DNA from: Allobranchiibius sp. CTAmp26
GTDB taxonomy: Bacteria; Actinomycetota; Actinomycetes; Actinomycetales; Dermatophilaceae
Reading direction: 5' to 3'
Assembly (NCBI RefSeq): GCF_017565405.1
Contig: NZ_JAGEKR010000010.1
Location: forward strand, 62,001-126,000
Length of the DNA: 64,000 nt
Part shown: in pieces, positions 53,907 to 62,748 of the stretch
Layout of the letters: every line of letters starts with the position of its first letter
Position numbering within the stretch: the first letter of the stretch is position 1
Position numbers and translations under genes: made by a program
Notes under the pieces: model-generated
Databases searched by the model: none
The model's input: the letters and a program-made list of their open reading frames with translations, nothing else
Told to the model about the DNA's origin: nothing

Positions 53907-55328
53907 ATGACCGCCATGCGTTCGCTCGCCTCCGCCACCCCGCCGATCGCCCTCGGTGCCCTCGACGGCCGGTATCGCGGAGTCGTCTCCGCGCTGGTCG
54001 ACCACCTCTCGGAGCCGGCCCTCAACCGGCAACGCGTGCACGTCGAGGTGGAGTGGCTGATCCACCTCACCACGGTCGGCGCGGTGCCCGGCGTTCGCGC
54101 CCTCACCGAGGCCGAGCAGGCCCAGCTGCGCGCGATCCCGCAGGACTTCGACCTCGCCGACATCGAGGAGCTCGCCGAGATCGAGCGCGAGACCGTGCAC
54201 GACGTCAAGGCGGTCGAGTACTACCTGAAGCGCCGGCTGCCCTCGATCGTCGGCGAGCAGGACGCGCCCGCGCTCTCCGAGCTGATCCACTTCGCGTGCA
54301 CCAGCGAGGACATCAACAACCTGTCGTACGCGCTGATGGTGCAAGGCGCCGTCACCGGCGTCTGGGCACCCAAGGCGGCGCGCCTCGTCGAGCAGATCGC
54401 CGGCATGGCGCGCGAGCTGGCCGACGTGCCGCTGCTCGCGCACACCCACGGACAGCCGGCCACGCCCACCACGATGGGCAAGGAGATCGCCGTCCTGGCC
54501 CACCGCCTGGGCCGGCAGCTGCGCCGCGTCGAAGGCGCCGAGTACCTCGGCAAGATCAACGGGGCCACCGGCACGTACGGCGCGCACACCGCCGCCGTGC
54601 CCGGCACCGACTGGATCTCCATCAGCCGCGACTTCGTGGAATCCCTCGGCCTGCAGTGGAATCCGCTGACCACCCAGATCGAGAGCCACGACTGGCAGGC
54701 CGAGCTCTACGCCGACGTGGCGCGCTTCAACCGAGTGCTGCACAACCTGTGCACCGACTTCTGGACCTACATCTCGATGGGCTACTTCGCGCAGGTGCGC
54801 GGCCAGGGCACGGTCGGGTCGAGCACGATGCCGCACAAGGTCAACCCGATCCGGTTCGAGAACGCCGAGGCCAACCTCGAGGTCAGCAACGCGCTGCTCG
54901 ACGTCCTCGCCGCGACCCTCGTGCAGTCACGCCTGCAGCGCGACCTCACCGACTCCTCGATGCAGCGCAACATCGGCACGGCCTTCGGGCACTCGATCCT
55001 GGCGCTGGACAACGCCGGCCGTGGCCTCGCCGGCCTGGACGCCGTCCCCGCGGCCATGGCCGCCGACCTGGACCGCAACTGGGAGGTGCTCGGTGAGGCG
55101 ATCCAGTCCGCGATGCGCGCGCTCGGAGCGGCCGGCGTCGACGGAATGGACCAGCCCTACGAACGCCTCAAAGAGCTCACCCGCGGGCGCCGGATCACCG
55201 GTGACGATCTGCGCGAGTTCGTCCGGGGGCTCGGCTTCCCGGCGGAGGTCCAGGAGCGGATGCTCGCGCTGACGCCCGCAACGTACGTCGGCCTCGCACC
55301 GCAGCTGGTGGACTTCCTCGACCGCTGA
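53907..55328 (+). CDS. purB: Adenylosuccinate lyase
   Basis: The 473-residue enzyme acts twice in purine synthesis, on SAICAR and adenylosuccinate, releasing fumarate. It is of the E. coli-like long type: ALGALDGRYRGVVSALVDHL at the start, HFACTSEDINNLSYALM, AHTHGQPATPTTMGKEIAVL with the catalytic His, and the fumarase signature GSSTMPHKVNPIRFENAEAN. ATG 53907 gives MTAMRSLASA; ATG 53916 is also possible. It is a single gene, preceded by a family C palindrome and followed by the family D array. Confidence 0.96.
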   Translation: MTAMRSLASATPPIALGALDGRYRGVVSALVDHLSEPALNRQRVHVEVEWLIHLTTVGAVPGVRALTEAEQAQLRAIPQDFDLADIEELAEIERETVHDVKAVEYYLKRRLPSIVGEQDAPALSELIHFACTSEDINNLSYALMVQGAVTGVWAPKAARLVEQIAGMARELADVPLLAHTHGQPATPTTMGKEIAVLAHRLGRQLRRVEGAEYLGKINGATGTYGAHTAAVPGTDWISISRDFVESLGLQWNPLTTQIESHDWQAELYADVARFNRVLHNLCTDFWTYISMGYFAQVRGQGTVGSSTMPHKVNPIRFENAEANLEVSNALLDVLAATLVQSRLQRDLTDSSMQRNIGTAFGHSILALDNAGRGLAGLDAVPAAMAADLDRNWEVLGEAIQSAMRALGAAGVDGMDQPYERLKELTRGRRITGDDLREFVRGLGFPAEVQERMLALTPATYVGLAPQLVDFLDR

Positions 55329-55363
55329 GCACCAGCCGAACGACCGGTGCGCGCCCGCGTCCC

Positions 55364-55600
55364 TCGTTGTGGCCCGCTCGGCCCCACACGGCGCCCGCCC
55401 GAGTACGTCGTTATGGCCCGCTCGGCCCCAAACGGCACCCGCCCGCACACCGCGGGCCTCGTTATGGCCCGCTCGGCCACAAACGGCGCCCGCCCGCACA
55501 CCGCGGGCCTCGTTATGGCCCGCTCGGCCCCCAACGACCCGCCCGCGCGCCCCGCGTACGTCGTTACGGCCCGCTCGGCCCCGAACGATCCGCCCGCGCC
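55364..55600 (+). repeat. Five tandem units, mostly 51-base period, family D
   Basis: The core TCGTTATGGCCCGCTCGGCC (first and fifth copies vary at one or two bases) starts at 55364, 55408, 55459, 55510 and 55561: one step of 44 bases and three of 51. The spacer is CGCCCGC-rich. It fills most of the 347-base gap between purB and csoR, in which no gene is seen. The same core, reversed, is at 52836-52930. Confidence 0.85.
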
Positions 55601-55611
55601 CTCCGGTCGGA

Positions 55612-55626
55612 TACCCCCGGAGGGTA
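55612..55626. promoter_or_regulatory. Candidate CsoR operator
   Basis: TACCCCCGGAGGGTA is a near-perfect palindrome (TACCC arms, G/C centre), 50 bases upstream of the CsoR-type ATG. Known CsoR/RcnR-family sites are G/C-tract palindromes flanked by TA, so an autoregulatory operator is likely. Confidence 0.6.
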
Positions 55627-55675
55627 CCCTTGGGTCACTATCAGCGGCACGGCGAGATGTAGAGGATTGGTCGAG

Positions 55676-55957
55676 ATGGCCGGTTATTCAGGCAGCAAGC
55701 AGGACTACCTCACCCGTCTGCGCCGGGTGGAGGGCCAGGTCCGGGGCATCCAGCGGATGGTGCAGGAGGACACCTACTGCATCGACGTGCTCACCCAGGT
55801 CAGCGCGATCACCAAGGCACTGCAGTCGGTGAGCCTCGGGCTGCTGGAGGACCACATCGGGCACTGCGTGGTCGATGCCGCACGGGACTCCGATGAAGCC
55901 GCGCACGACAAGGTGGCGGAGGCCTCGGCGGCGATCGCCCGGCTCGTGAAGAGCTGA
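55676..55957 (+). CDS. csoR: CsoR/RcnR-family metal-sensing repressor
   Basis: The 93-residue all-helical repressor has YLTRLRRVEGQVRGIQRMVQ, EDTYCIDVLTQVSAITKAL and LEDHIGHCVVD. The ligand triad Cys-His-Cys (Cys in TYCIDV, His and Cys in HIGHC) is that of Cu(I)-sensing CsoR, although persulfide sensors share the two Cys. ATG 55676 is preceded by GAGGATTGGTCGAG. No copper ATPase or chaperone gene is adjacent, so its regulon lies elsewhere or is only itself. A palindrome upstream fits as its operator. Confidence 0.9.
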   Translation: MAGYSGSKQDYLTRLRRVEGQVRGIQRMVQEDTYCIDVLTQVSAITKALQSVSLGLLEDHIGHCVVDAARDSDEAAHDKVAEASAAIARLVKS

Positions 55958-55970
55958 GCGACGCCCGCGA

Positions 55971-56624
55971 TCAGATGGTGACGGGACCGGCAGCGGTCTC
56001 GAAGCTCACCGAGATCAGGCCGGGCGTGCCGTGCGGTGCGGCGAAGTCGAAGATGATGCCGGGCTCCCACTCGTCGCGGTCGACGCCGGGCTCGCCGTTG
56101 AGCCCGAGCCAGTCGCGCACCCGCACGGGCGAACCACCGATCTGCAGGCGCGTCAGGCTCGCGTCCGTCGGACCGTCGCTGGATGGATGCGGCACACCGT
56201 CGGCCCACTGGATGAAGTAGGGCACCTGGGCATCGGACGTCAGGCCCTTCACGCCGAGCTGCTTCCAGGACAGTTCGACGCCGTCCGGACGGTGCCGGTT
56301 GCCCGGGGCGGCCGCCCGTCCGACCAGTCCCTCGGCGATGCCGATGTCGCTGACGCGCACGACCCAGGCGAGCCATCCACCGCCGGCTTCGGAGCACGCG
56401 CGGACGGCCTGCCCGAAGGGCGCCTTGTCCGATGCGGGGTGGTCGAGCACCTCGACGACCTCGACGAAGCGCTCATTGCGCAGCGGGATGATCATGTTGC
56501 GAGTGCCGAACCGCGGGTGGATCCCGCCATCGCCGGGTTCGACCCCGAGGAGGGCCCCGACGCGCTTCGCCGTCGCGATCAATCCGTCTGCGCCGGCGGC
56601 GTACACCACATGGTCGACTCGCAT
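55971..56624 (-). CDS. VOC/glyoxalase-like domain protein
   Basis: The 217-residue protein starts MRVDHVVYAAGADGLIATAK and has GGIHPRFGTRNMIIPLRNER with FVEVVEVLDHP, the beta-alpha-beta pattern of the 'glyoxalase-like' VOC group (PF13468-type). Two modules are present, the second beginning VPYFIQWADGVPHP. Such proteins are found in many actinobacteria with no assigned reaction. The start is ATG 56622-56624, or ATG 56631-56633 three codons upstream. It is convergent with csoR, with 13 bases between the stops. Confidence 0.8.
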   Translation of the reverse strand: MRVDHVVYAAGADGLIATAKRVGALLGVEPGDGGIHPRFGTRNMIIPLRNERFVEVVEVLDHPASDKAPFGQAVRACSEAGGGWLAWVVRVSDIGIAEGLVGRAAAPGNRHRPDGVELSWKQLGVKGLTSDAQVPYFIQWADGVPHPSSDGPTDASLTRLQIGGSPVRVRDWLGLNGEPGVDRDEWEPGIIFDFAAPHGTPGLISVSFETAAGPVTI

Positions 56625-56691
56625 GCTGAGCATCGTGCCACCCGTTGCCAGGCGGCTCCAAGTTGGGTATGAGATGGCGACTCGGGCGCCC

Positions 56692-57519
56692 TCAGCCGGG
56701 GGTGTGGACGGTGGCCGAGCGACGCTGCCGGACCGCCTCGTAGAGGAGGATCGCCGCCGAGGTGGCGACGTTCAACGAGTTGGCGGTGCCGGACATCGGG
56801 ATGGCGACCCGCTCGTCCGCCGCGTCGAGCACCTGGTCGGTCAGACCCTGCTTCTCGGTGCCTACCGCGATCGCGACCGCGCCGGTGAGATCGACGTCGG
56901 TGTACGACGTGCGGGTGTCGGGGGTGGCCGCCACCAGCCGCACTCCGCGGGCGCGCAGCCAGGCCAGCGTCTCCTCGGTGGGGGCCGTCGCGACCGGCAC
57001 CGCGAAGACCGTGCCCTTGGAAGCACGTACGACGTTGGGGTTGCCCCAGTCGGTGACCGGGTCGGCCGAGACGACGGCGTCGACCCCGGCGGCGTCGGCC
57101 GTGCGGAGCATCGCTCCCAGGTTGCCCGGCTTCTCGACGCCCTCGGCGAGCAGGATCAGCGAGTCATCCTCTGTCGCAACGTCGGTCAATGCCGCCCCCG
57201 CGAGCGCGACGACGGCCACGAAGCCGTCGGCGCCTTCCCGGTAGGCGATCTTCTCGAACGCCACACGGTTCAACCTGGCGATCTGCGCGCCCCGCTCGTC
57301 GGCTTCCCGGACCAGCTGCGCGACCTCGGTGCCGGCGGATGCCAACTCCGGGCAGTAGAGCAGCTGCCGGGGCGCGACTCCGGCATCCAGCGCGAGCCGC
57401 AACTCGTCGTACCCCTCGATCAACGTCAGCCCGAGATCGTCGCGTCGCCGGCGCTTGCGCAGCGCGACCACGTCCTTCAGCCGCGGGTTGGACGGCGAGG
57501 TGATGAGGAGTTCGGACAC
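56692..57519 (-). CDS. SpoU/TrmH-family RNA methyltransferase
   Basis: The 275-residue protein has an N-terminal substrate-binding domain (ITSPSNPRLKDVVALRKRRR, LIEGYDELRLAL) and a C-terminal SPOUT knot: LLAEGVEKPGNLGAMLRTAD, VRASKGTVFAVPVA, AVGTEKQGLT and VAIPMSGTANSLNVATSAAILLYE. These are the three SpoU motifs of 2'-O-methyltransferases acting on rRNA or tRNA. The target nucleotide is unknown. It starts at ATG 57517-57519. Confidence 0.93.
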   Translation of the reverse strand: MSELLITSPSNPRLKDVVALRKRRRRDDLGLTLIEGYDELRLALDAGVAPRQLLYCPELASAGTEVAQLVREADERGAQIARLNRVAFEKIAYREGADGFVAVVALAGAALTDVATEDDSLILLAEGVEKPGNLGAMLRTADAAGVDAVVSADPVTDWGNPNVVRASKGTVFAVPVATAPTEETLAWLRARGVRLVAATPDTRTSYTDVDLTGAVAIAVGTEKQGLTDQVLDAADERVAIPMSGTANSLNVATSAAILLYEAVRQRRSATVHTPG

Positions 57520-57571
57520 GACGACGACCCTACGGTCCGAACCTGCCCCGCTCCGCCGACCCGGCCGAGGA

Positions 57572-58870
57572 TCACTGGAGGCGCCGGGCGACTCCTACCG
57601 CCGCACGCCGGCCGCTACCGTGCGGCGCCTGTGGTGGAACCGCGTCGAGACCCCCCAGCACCTCCGTCTGGCTGCGGTGTGCCGATGCCGTCTCCAACGG
57701 GTCGCTGAGCAGACCGGCGAAGACGAGCTCCGCTGCTCCCAATAGGGGCGCGTCCTCGCCGAGAGCGCCGATGCACACCCGCGCCGGTTCACCGGGTGCT
57801 CTGGCCATCAGCGCGTCGAGCGACAGTTGCAGACGCTCCTGGCGCTCGTTCAGGAGCAGACTGAGCGACCCGCCGATGACGATGAGCTGCGGGTTGACGA
57901 GGTGCGAGATGCTCGCCAGCCCGACGGCCAGCCACTGACACACATCGTCGATCGCCGTCTGAGCGAAGACATTTCCGCCGTCGGCGTCTCGCATGACGTC
58001 TTCGATGCCCGCCGCGGGCGTCGGTCCGGAGCGGCCGGCCCGGGCGAACAGGGCGCGCTCACCGACGACCTGCTCGAAACATCCCTGGTTGCCGCAGTAA
58101 CACAGCGGTCCCCCCGGCTGCACCACGATGTGGCCGATCTCCCCCGCGAGCCCGTGGGCACCCAGCAGCGGGCCGCCGTCGACGAGAAAGCCTGCCCCGA
58201 CACCCACCCGGGCGATCAGGTACGCGACGTCGTCGACGTCGCGCGCAACCCCGCGCAGATGCTCGGCCACCACACCGAGGTTCGCGTCGTTCCCGAGATA
58301 GATCGGGATGTCCGCGCCGAACGCGGCCCCGAGCATCGCGATCAGGTCCACGTCCGCCCAGTGCAGGTTCGGGGCCGTGAGGATCCGGGAGTCGTGCCGG
58401 CGGACCGTTCCCGGCACACTCACGCCGACACCGATGAGCCAGCTCTGCCCCGGGATGCTGTCGGCCAGGACGCGGACGCCGGCGACGACCTCTGCGACGA
58501 TCTCCTGGGGCGCGACCAGATCGGCCAGGTCGATGGAATGGCGCGCCAACACCCGGCCTCCGAGAGCGACCGCCGCCACCGTCAGATGACTGACGGCGAC
58601 GTCGACCGCCACGGCGTACGGGCCATCGGTCCGCGGCCCGACGATCGGCGATGGCCGACCCGCCGTGCCACGCGCGGCGGGCGCGTACTCGGAGACCAAC
58701 CCCATTTCCTCGAGCTGCGCGACCAGCACCTTGATCGTGCTGCGGTTGAAACCGGTGTTGTGCGTCAGCTCCGCACGTGACAGGCGACCGTGCCGATGGA
58801 TCTCGGACAGGACGATGCAGAGGTTCTGACTTCGGATGGACTGGTGGCCAGATGGAGTCGGACGCGCCAT
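57572..58870 (-). CDS. xylR: ROK-family xylose-type transcriptional repressor
   Basis: The 432-residue protein joins a winged helix-turn-helix (SRAELTHNTGFNRSTIKVLV) with a ROK kinase-like domain: GVGVSVPGTVR, YLGNDANLGVVAEHL, GLAGEIGHIVVQPGGP and the zinc motif CYCGNQGCFEQV. It follows xylH after 20 bases on the same strand and faces xylA, so it very likely represses the xyl genes without xylose. The ATG is at 58868-58870. A large inverted repeat between xylF and xylA is a candidate target. Confidence 0.88.
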   Translation of the reverse strand: MARPTPSGHQSIRSQNLCIVLSEIHRHGRLSRAELTHNTGFNRSTIKVLVAQLEEMGLVSEYAPAARGTAGRPSPIVGPRTDGPYAVAVDVAVSHLTVAAVALGGRVLARHSIDLADLVAPQEIVAEVVAGVRVLADSIPGQSWLIGVGVSVPGTVRRHDSRILTAPNLHWADVDLIAMLGAAFGADIPIYLGNDANLGVVAEHLRGVARDVDDVAYLIARVGVGAGFLVDGGPLLGAHGLAGEIGHIVVQPGGPLCYCGNQGCFEQVVGERALFARAGRSGPTPAAGIEDVMRDADGGNVFAQTAIDDVCQWLAVGLASISHLVNPQLIVIGGSLSLLLNERQERLQLSLDALMARAPGEPARVCIGALGEDAPLLGAAELVFAGLLSDPLETASAHRSQTEVLGGLDAVPPQAPHGSGRRAAVGVARRLQ

Positions 58871-58890
58871 AACCCAAACCCGCCGGGACT

Positions 58891-60306
58891 CTAGAGGCCG
58901 GAGGAACCTGCTCGACGACGAGACAGCGCGTCGACGGCGGCGGCCAACATCAGGACCACTCCAGTAACGATGTACTGCACAGCGGCGCTGTTAGTGCCCT
59001 TGACGAGGTTCGACATGCCGTTGTAAATGACCTCGACCACGGCACCACCGACCACGGCATCGATCATCCGGCCCTTCCCGCCGAAGAGGCTGGTGCCACC
59101 GATGACGGCCGCACCGACCGCCAGCAGCAGGGTGTTGCCGCCGTAGTTGGCGACGCTGACCGACTGCACGTTGGAGCCGATCATGATGCCGCCGATGGCT
59201 GCCATCGCCGAACACAGCACGAACACCGAGATCCGGATCCGATCGACCGGGATACCGGCTCGTCGTGCTGCTTCCTCGTTACCGCCGACCGCGTAGACGT
59301 GACGGCCGTAGCGGGTGCGGCTCAGGACGAAGGTCCACACGACGAAGAACGCGATGATGATCGGCACGACCCACGGCACACCGAGCAGCTCCGCCGCAGC
59401 CACTTTCACCAGCTTGCCGTCGACGGTCTTGAAGCCGGCCGCCTGGTTGATCGAGCGGTTCTTGTTGAGCGCGTAGACGGCGAGGAACGTGCCCACAGCG
59501 ACGGCGCCGATCTTGAAGGCCAGGACGCCGAGGGGCTCGGTGTTGAGGCCGCGAGTGCGGCGGCCGTTCTGAGCGAGCAGCTTCACGGCCGCGTACCCGG
59601 CCACGATGAGGATCGCGAGCAACCACCCCGCCCATACGGGCATCTGGTTGCCTTCGAAACCGTTGACCACCGGGTCGGTGATCGTGATGTCGCCCTTCTG
59701 GCCCTTGCCGTTGTTCGCGATGTACAACGCGACACCCTGGAACGCCAGGAAGAAGGCGAGGGTCACGACGAAGGAGGGAATGCGCACCTTCGCGCGCAGG
59801 AACCCGATCAGGAATCCGATGATGACGCCGGTGAGGATGGCGGCACCGATGGAGACCGGCCACGGGGCGTGGTAACCCACCATCAGTCGCACCATGACCG
59901 TGGCACAGACGCCGGCGGCGAAACCGGCGGAGAGGTCGATCTCACCGAGCAGCAGGACGAAGACCAGTCCCATGGCGATGAAGATCGGGCCGGCGCCCTC
60001 GGTCAGCATGTTGCCGAAGTTGAACAGACCCTTGAACGTCGGTTGCAGGATGCTGAACACGATGACGAGCAGGACGAGGCCGGTGACCGCGGGGAGCGAG
60101 CCCATCTCGCCGCCGCGCAGCCGCTGCACGTAGTTGGTGACGTACGCCGACACGCTGTTGCCCGTGGGCACCGTCGACGCGACGGCCTCGAGGGAACCGG
60201 GACTCGGCGTCGCGGTCTTCGAACCAGCGTCGTTCGCGCTGTGCGCGCCCTCGGCGTTCTCGCCCTGAGCGTCGAGCGGGGCCTGGGGTGTGCTGCTGTC
60301 GTTCAT
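58891..60306 (-). CDS. xylH: Xylose-type ABC transporter permease
   Basis: The 471-residue permease has a 65-residue polar N-terminal extension, then about ten helices. Family features: PIFIAMGLVFVLLLGEIDLSAG, RIPSFVVTLAFFLAFQG and AVGGNEEAARRAGIPVDRIR, which is the cytoplasmic coupling region of RbsC/XylH permeases. GGTSLFGGKGRMIDAVVGG is also typical. ATG 60304-60306 overlaps the xylG stop (ATGA). It forms the membrane channel of the XylFGH importer. Confidence 0.92.
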   Translation of the reverse strand: MNDSSTPQAPLDAQGENAEGAHSANDAGSKTATPSPGSLEAVASTVPTGNSVSAYVTNYVQRLRGGEMGSLPAVTGLVLLVIVFSILQPTFKGLFNFGNMLTEGAGPIFIAMGLVFVLLLGEIDLSAGFAAGVCATVMVRLMVGYHAPWPVSIGAAILTGVIIGFLIGFLRAKVRIPSFVVTLAFFLAFQGVALYIANNGKGQKGDITITDPVVNGFEGNQMPVWAGWLLAILIVAGYAAVKLLAQNGRRTRGLNTEPLGVLAFKIGAVAVGTFLAVYALNKNRSINQAAGFKTVDGKLVKVAAAELLGVPWVVPIIIAFFVVWTFVLSRTRYGRHVYAVGGNEEAARRAGIPVDRIRISVFVLCSAMAAIGGIMIGSNVQSVSVANYGGNTLLLAVGAAVIGGTSLFGGKGRMIDAVVGGAVVEVIYNGMSNLVKGTNSAAVQYIVTGVVLMLAAAVDALSRRRAGSSGL

Positions 60307-61076
60307 TCTCCGACTCCCGTTGTCATGGCCGGCACGCCAGCGGTCTTGCCGGTGGTGATGAGTTCGACCAGCTGCGTCTGATTGACCTGGGAGCGGTCCA
60401 CGATGGCGGCCATCTTGCCCAGATAGAGCGCGGCGATCCGATCGGACACCTGCAGCACGTCGAGCATGTTGTGGGAGATCAGCACGACGGCCAGACCCCG
60501 ATCGGCCAGCCGGCGTACGAGCGCCAGCACCTGTGCCGTCTGGGCGACGCCGAGGGCCGCGGTGGGTTCGTCGAGGACGACGAGCTTGGAGTTCCAGAGC
60601 ACCGCCTTGGCGATGGCGACCGTCTGGCGCTGGCCTCCGGACAGGCTGGAGACGCGCTGACGCACCGACTTCACGGTGCGGACGGACAGCGACGCGAGGG
60701 TCTCCTCGGCCGCGTGCTCCATCGAGTTCTCGTCCAGCACCACCCGCGAAACGCGCTCCCGACCGAGGAACATGTTCTGGACGATGTCCAGGTTGTCGCA
60801 CAACGCGAGGTCCTGGTAGACGATCTCGATCCCCAACGCCGACGCGTCGCGCGGCGTGTGGATGTTCGTCCCCTGTCCGTCGAACGCGTATTCGCCGGAA
60901 TCGATCGTGTAGGTGCCGCTGATGCACTTGACCAGCGTCGACTTGCCCGCGCCGTTGTCGCCGACCAGGGACGTCACTTCGCCGGCGCGAGCCTCGAAAT
61001 CGACGTTCTGCAGGACGTGGACCGGACCGAAGCTTTTGTTGATGCCGCGCATCTGTAGGAGTGGCTGATCGGGCAC
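60303..61076 (-). CDS. xylG: Xylose-type ABC transporter ATP-binding protein (single cassette)
   Basis: The 257-residue protein has one ABC cassette: VGDNGAGKSTLVK (Walker A), LSGGQRQTVAIAK (signature), LVVLDEPTAALGV (Walker B) and LISHNMLDVLQ. E. coli XylG has two cassettes (about 510 residues); here only one is present, as in many actinobacterial sugar importers that work as homodimers. It begins at ATG 61074-61076 and overlaps xylH by four bases. Confidence 0.9.
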   Translation of the reverse strand: MPDQPLLQMRGINKSFGPVHVLQNVDFEARAGEVTSLVGDNGAGKSTLVKCISGTYTIDSGEYAFDGQGTNIHTPRDASALGIEIVYQDLALCDNLDIVQNMFLGRERVSRVVLDENSMEHAAEETLASLSVRTVKSVRQRVSSLSGGQRQTVAIAKAVLWNSKLVVLDEPTAALGVAQTAQVLALVRRLADRGLAVVLISHNMLDVLQVSDRIAALYLGKMAAIVDRSQVNQTQLVELITTGKTAGVPAMTTGVGE

Positions 61077-61145
61077 TGGGGCGATACCTCCGGTTCGATG
61101 TGTGCCAGGCAGCGTCCCGGAAAAGACACGACCCAGTGATGCCCG

Positions 61146-61183
61146 CTTCCGGGTCGGCCGGCGGATGCCGACCGACCCGGAAG
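61146..61183. promoter_or_regulatory. Strong hairpin between xylF and xylG
   Basis: CTTCCGGGTCGG (61146-61157) and CCGACCCGGAAG (61172-61183) form a perfect 12-base stem with a 14-base loop. It lies in the 153-base gap between the binding-protein gene and the ATPase gene. Such hairpins often stabilise the binding-protein mRNA or reduce read-through, giving more XylF than XylGH. Confidence 0.65.
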
Positions 61184-61229
61184 GGCGGACCTTATTGCTC
61201 CGACACCTGGGTGCCGGTCGAGCGGTTCG

Positions 61230-62402
61230 TTACTTGACGCCGTTGCTGGTGCACATGGCCGCGTAGCTGCCGGTGCACACGGTGTTCTTCGGCACGTAAC
61301 CGTCGTTGACCGGTCGCGCCACGTTCGCCTTGGTGATCACGATCGGCGTTGCCAGGATCGAGGGCACCTTGGCCTTGGTGGTGGGGTCCTCGACCGTGGC
61401 CGTGGTCGAGGGAACCTTGCCGGTCACCAGCTGCGCGATCGCGTTGATCGCCGGGCTGGCCTCTTCGGTGGTCGGCTTGTAGATGGTGAAGCACTGGGTG
61501 CCGTCCATGACGCGCTGCAGACCGGCTGCCGAGGCATCCTGTCCGGACACCGCGACCTGACCGGCGAGCTTGGAGTTCTTCAGATCCGTGATCACGGCGC
61601 CGGCCATCGTGTCGTTGGCGACCATGACGGCCTTGATCCCCGGGTTCGCGGCGAGCATGGTGCTGAACTCACGTCCGGCGGTCGGTGCGTCCCAGTTACC
61701 GTCCTGCTCGGCCACCTTCGACCAGCCGGCGGTCTTGCTGAGAACGCTCTCGTAGCCCTGCTTGAAGAGGGTCGCGTTGTTGTCGGTGGACGCTCCGTCG
61801 ATCTGCGCGTACTTGACCGCGGACTTGCCCTTGACCTGCGAGCACTGGGTCAGGGCAGTGCCCTGAGCGACGCCGACCTTGACGTTGTCGAACGACACGT
61901 AGAGGGACGCGCCGCCACCCGGGGTCAACCGGTCGTAGTCGACGGTCAGGACGCCGTTCTTCTTGGCCTGCTGCTCGATGGCCGCGCCCGATGCCGGGTC
62001 GAGGTTGACGATCATCAGGACCTTGACCTTGTTCGCCAGCATGCCGTTGGCGATGGTCTTCATCGTGGCCGCGGAGCCGTTGGCGTTCTGGATGTCGCAG
62101 TCCAGGTTGTCCTTCTTGCAGTCCGCCTTCAAGGCCGTGGGGTCCGCGGTGATCCAGCGCGGCGAGGAGGTCGTGTCCGGCAGGATGATGCCCACCTTGG
62201 CGCCCTTGCCGTCGAACGAGCCGCTCGCTGCCCCGCCGGAACTGCTGGAGGAACTGCCCGAGGAGGACGCAGAAGAGCTCGAAGAGCTCGACCCCGAGGC
62301 GCTGCTGGAGCTGCCGCCCGACTTGCTGGAGCTGCCACAGCCGGTGAGGGCCATGGTCCCCACCGCCCCGGCTGCGATGAGGATGTTCATGCCTTTGCGC
62401 AT
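61230..62402 (-). CDS. xylF: Xylose-type substrate-binding lipoprotein
   Basis: The 390-residue protein has a lipoprotein signal ending LTGCGSSS, with Cys as the anchor, then a Ser-rich linker of about 45 residues, then a periplasmic binding fold: KVGIILPDTTSSPRWI, ANKVKVLMIVNLDP, VLTVDYDRLTPGGGASLYVSF and KAVMVANDTMAGAV. It would bind the pentose outside the cell and deliver it to XylGH. ATG 62400-62402 has AAAGGCGGGA five bases upstream. It is the first gene of the minus-strand xyl operon. Confidence 0.92.
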   Translation of the reverse strand: MRKGMNILIAAGAVGTMALTGCGSSSKSGGSSSSASGSSSSSSSASSSGSSSSSSGGAASGSFDGKGAKVGIILPDTTSSPRWITADPTALKADCKKDNLDCDIQNANGSAATMKTIANGMLANKVKVLMIVNLDPASGAAIEQQAKKNGVLTVDYDRLTPGGGASLYVSFDNVKVGVAQGTALTQCSQVKGKSAVKYAQIDGASTDNNATLFKQGYESVLSKTAGWSKVAEQDGNWDAPTAGREFSTMLAANPGIKAVMVANDTMAGAVITDLKNSKLAGQVAVSGQDASAAGLQRVMDGTQCFTIYKPTTEEASPAINAIAQLVTGKVPSTTATVEDPTTKAKVPSILATPIVITKANVARPVNDGYVPKNTVCTGSYAAMCTSNGVK

Positions 62403-62748
62403 CAATCCCGCCTTTCGCGGTTGTCTGAACGCGCCGGCCTCTACGGTCGACACGGTGATGTAACGCAGCACAACTTATGCCGGTAGCGTTGCTCTCGGTA
62501 GCAACCGATCATAAGCGTAACGATTCTGTGACCTGCGCCACAGTCAACCATCAGGGAGCGGCTGATCTCAGTCGTTCCACGAGGCCGCCCCGACAGATCG
62601 AACACGCGATTGTGCCGCCACCAGCGGCATATGTCCGCCGTCGAGGGTGCAACGTCATACCCCTGCGGGCGCCGTGGACCGTCATGCGGCCGCGCTGGGT
62701 TCGACCAGCAACGATCGTGATCCGCCTACCGACGCATGGGAGTTATGT
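62403..62748. promoter_or_regulatory. Divergent control region between xylF and xylA
   Basis: This 346-base stretch holds no gene and should carry promoters for xylF (left) and xylA (right). It contains the large inverted repeat at 62474-62515. AT-richer patches lie around 62470-62560. A poorly conserved open frame upstream of xylA is not credible as coding. Confidence 0.7.
62474..62515. promoter_or_regulatory. Candidate ROK/XylR operator
   Basis: CTTATG at 62474-62479 pairs with CATAAG at 62510-62515; inside, GTTGCT (62488-62493) pairs with AGCAAC (62500-62505), and CGGT on the left pairs with ACCG on the right with shifted spacing. The element is 42 bases long and 72 bases upstream of the xylF start. 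It is a good candidate for the XylR-type repressor site. Confidence 0.55.

Noticed and set aside
55364-55600. CRISPR array
   Set aside because: Units are almost fully alike, including the would-be spacers, and the period is 51 with one 44; no cas genes are present. It is a plain tandem repeat.
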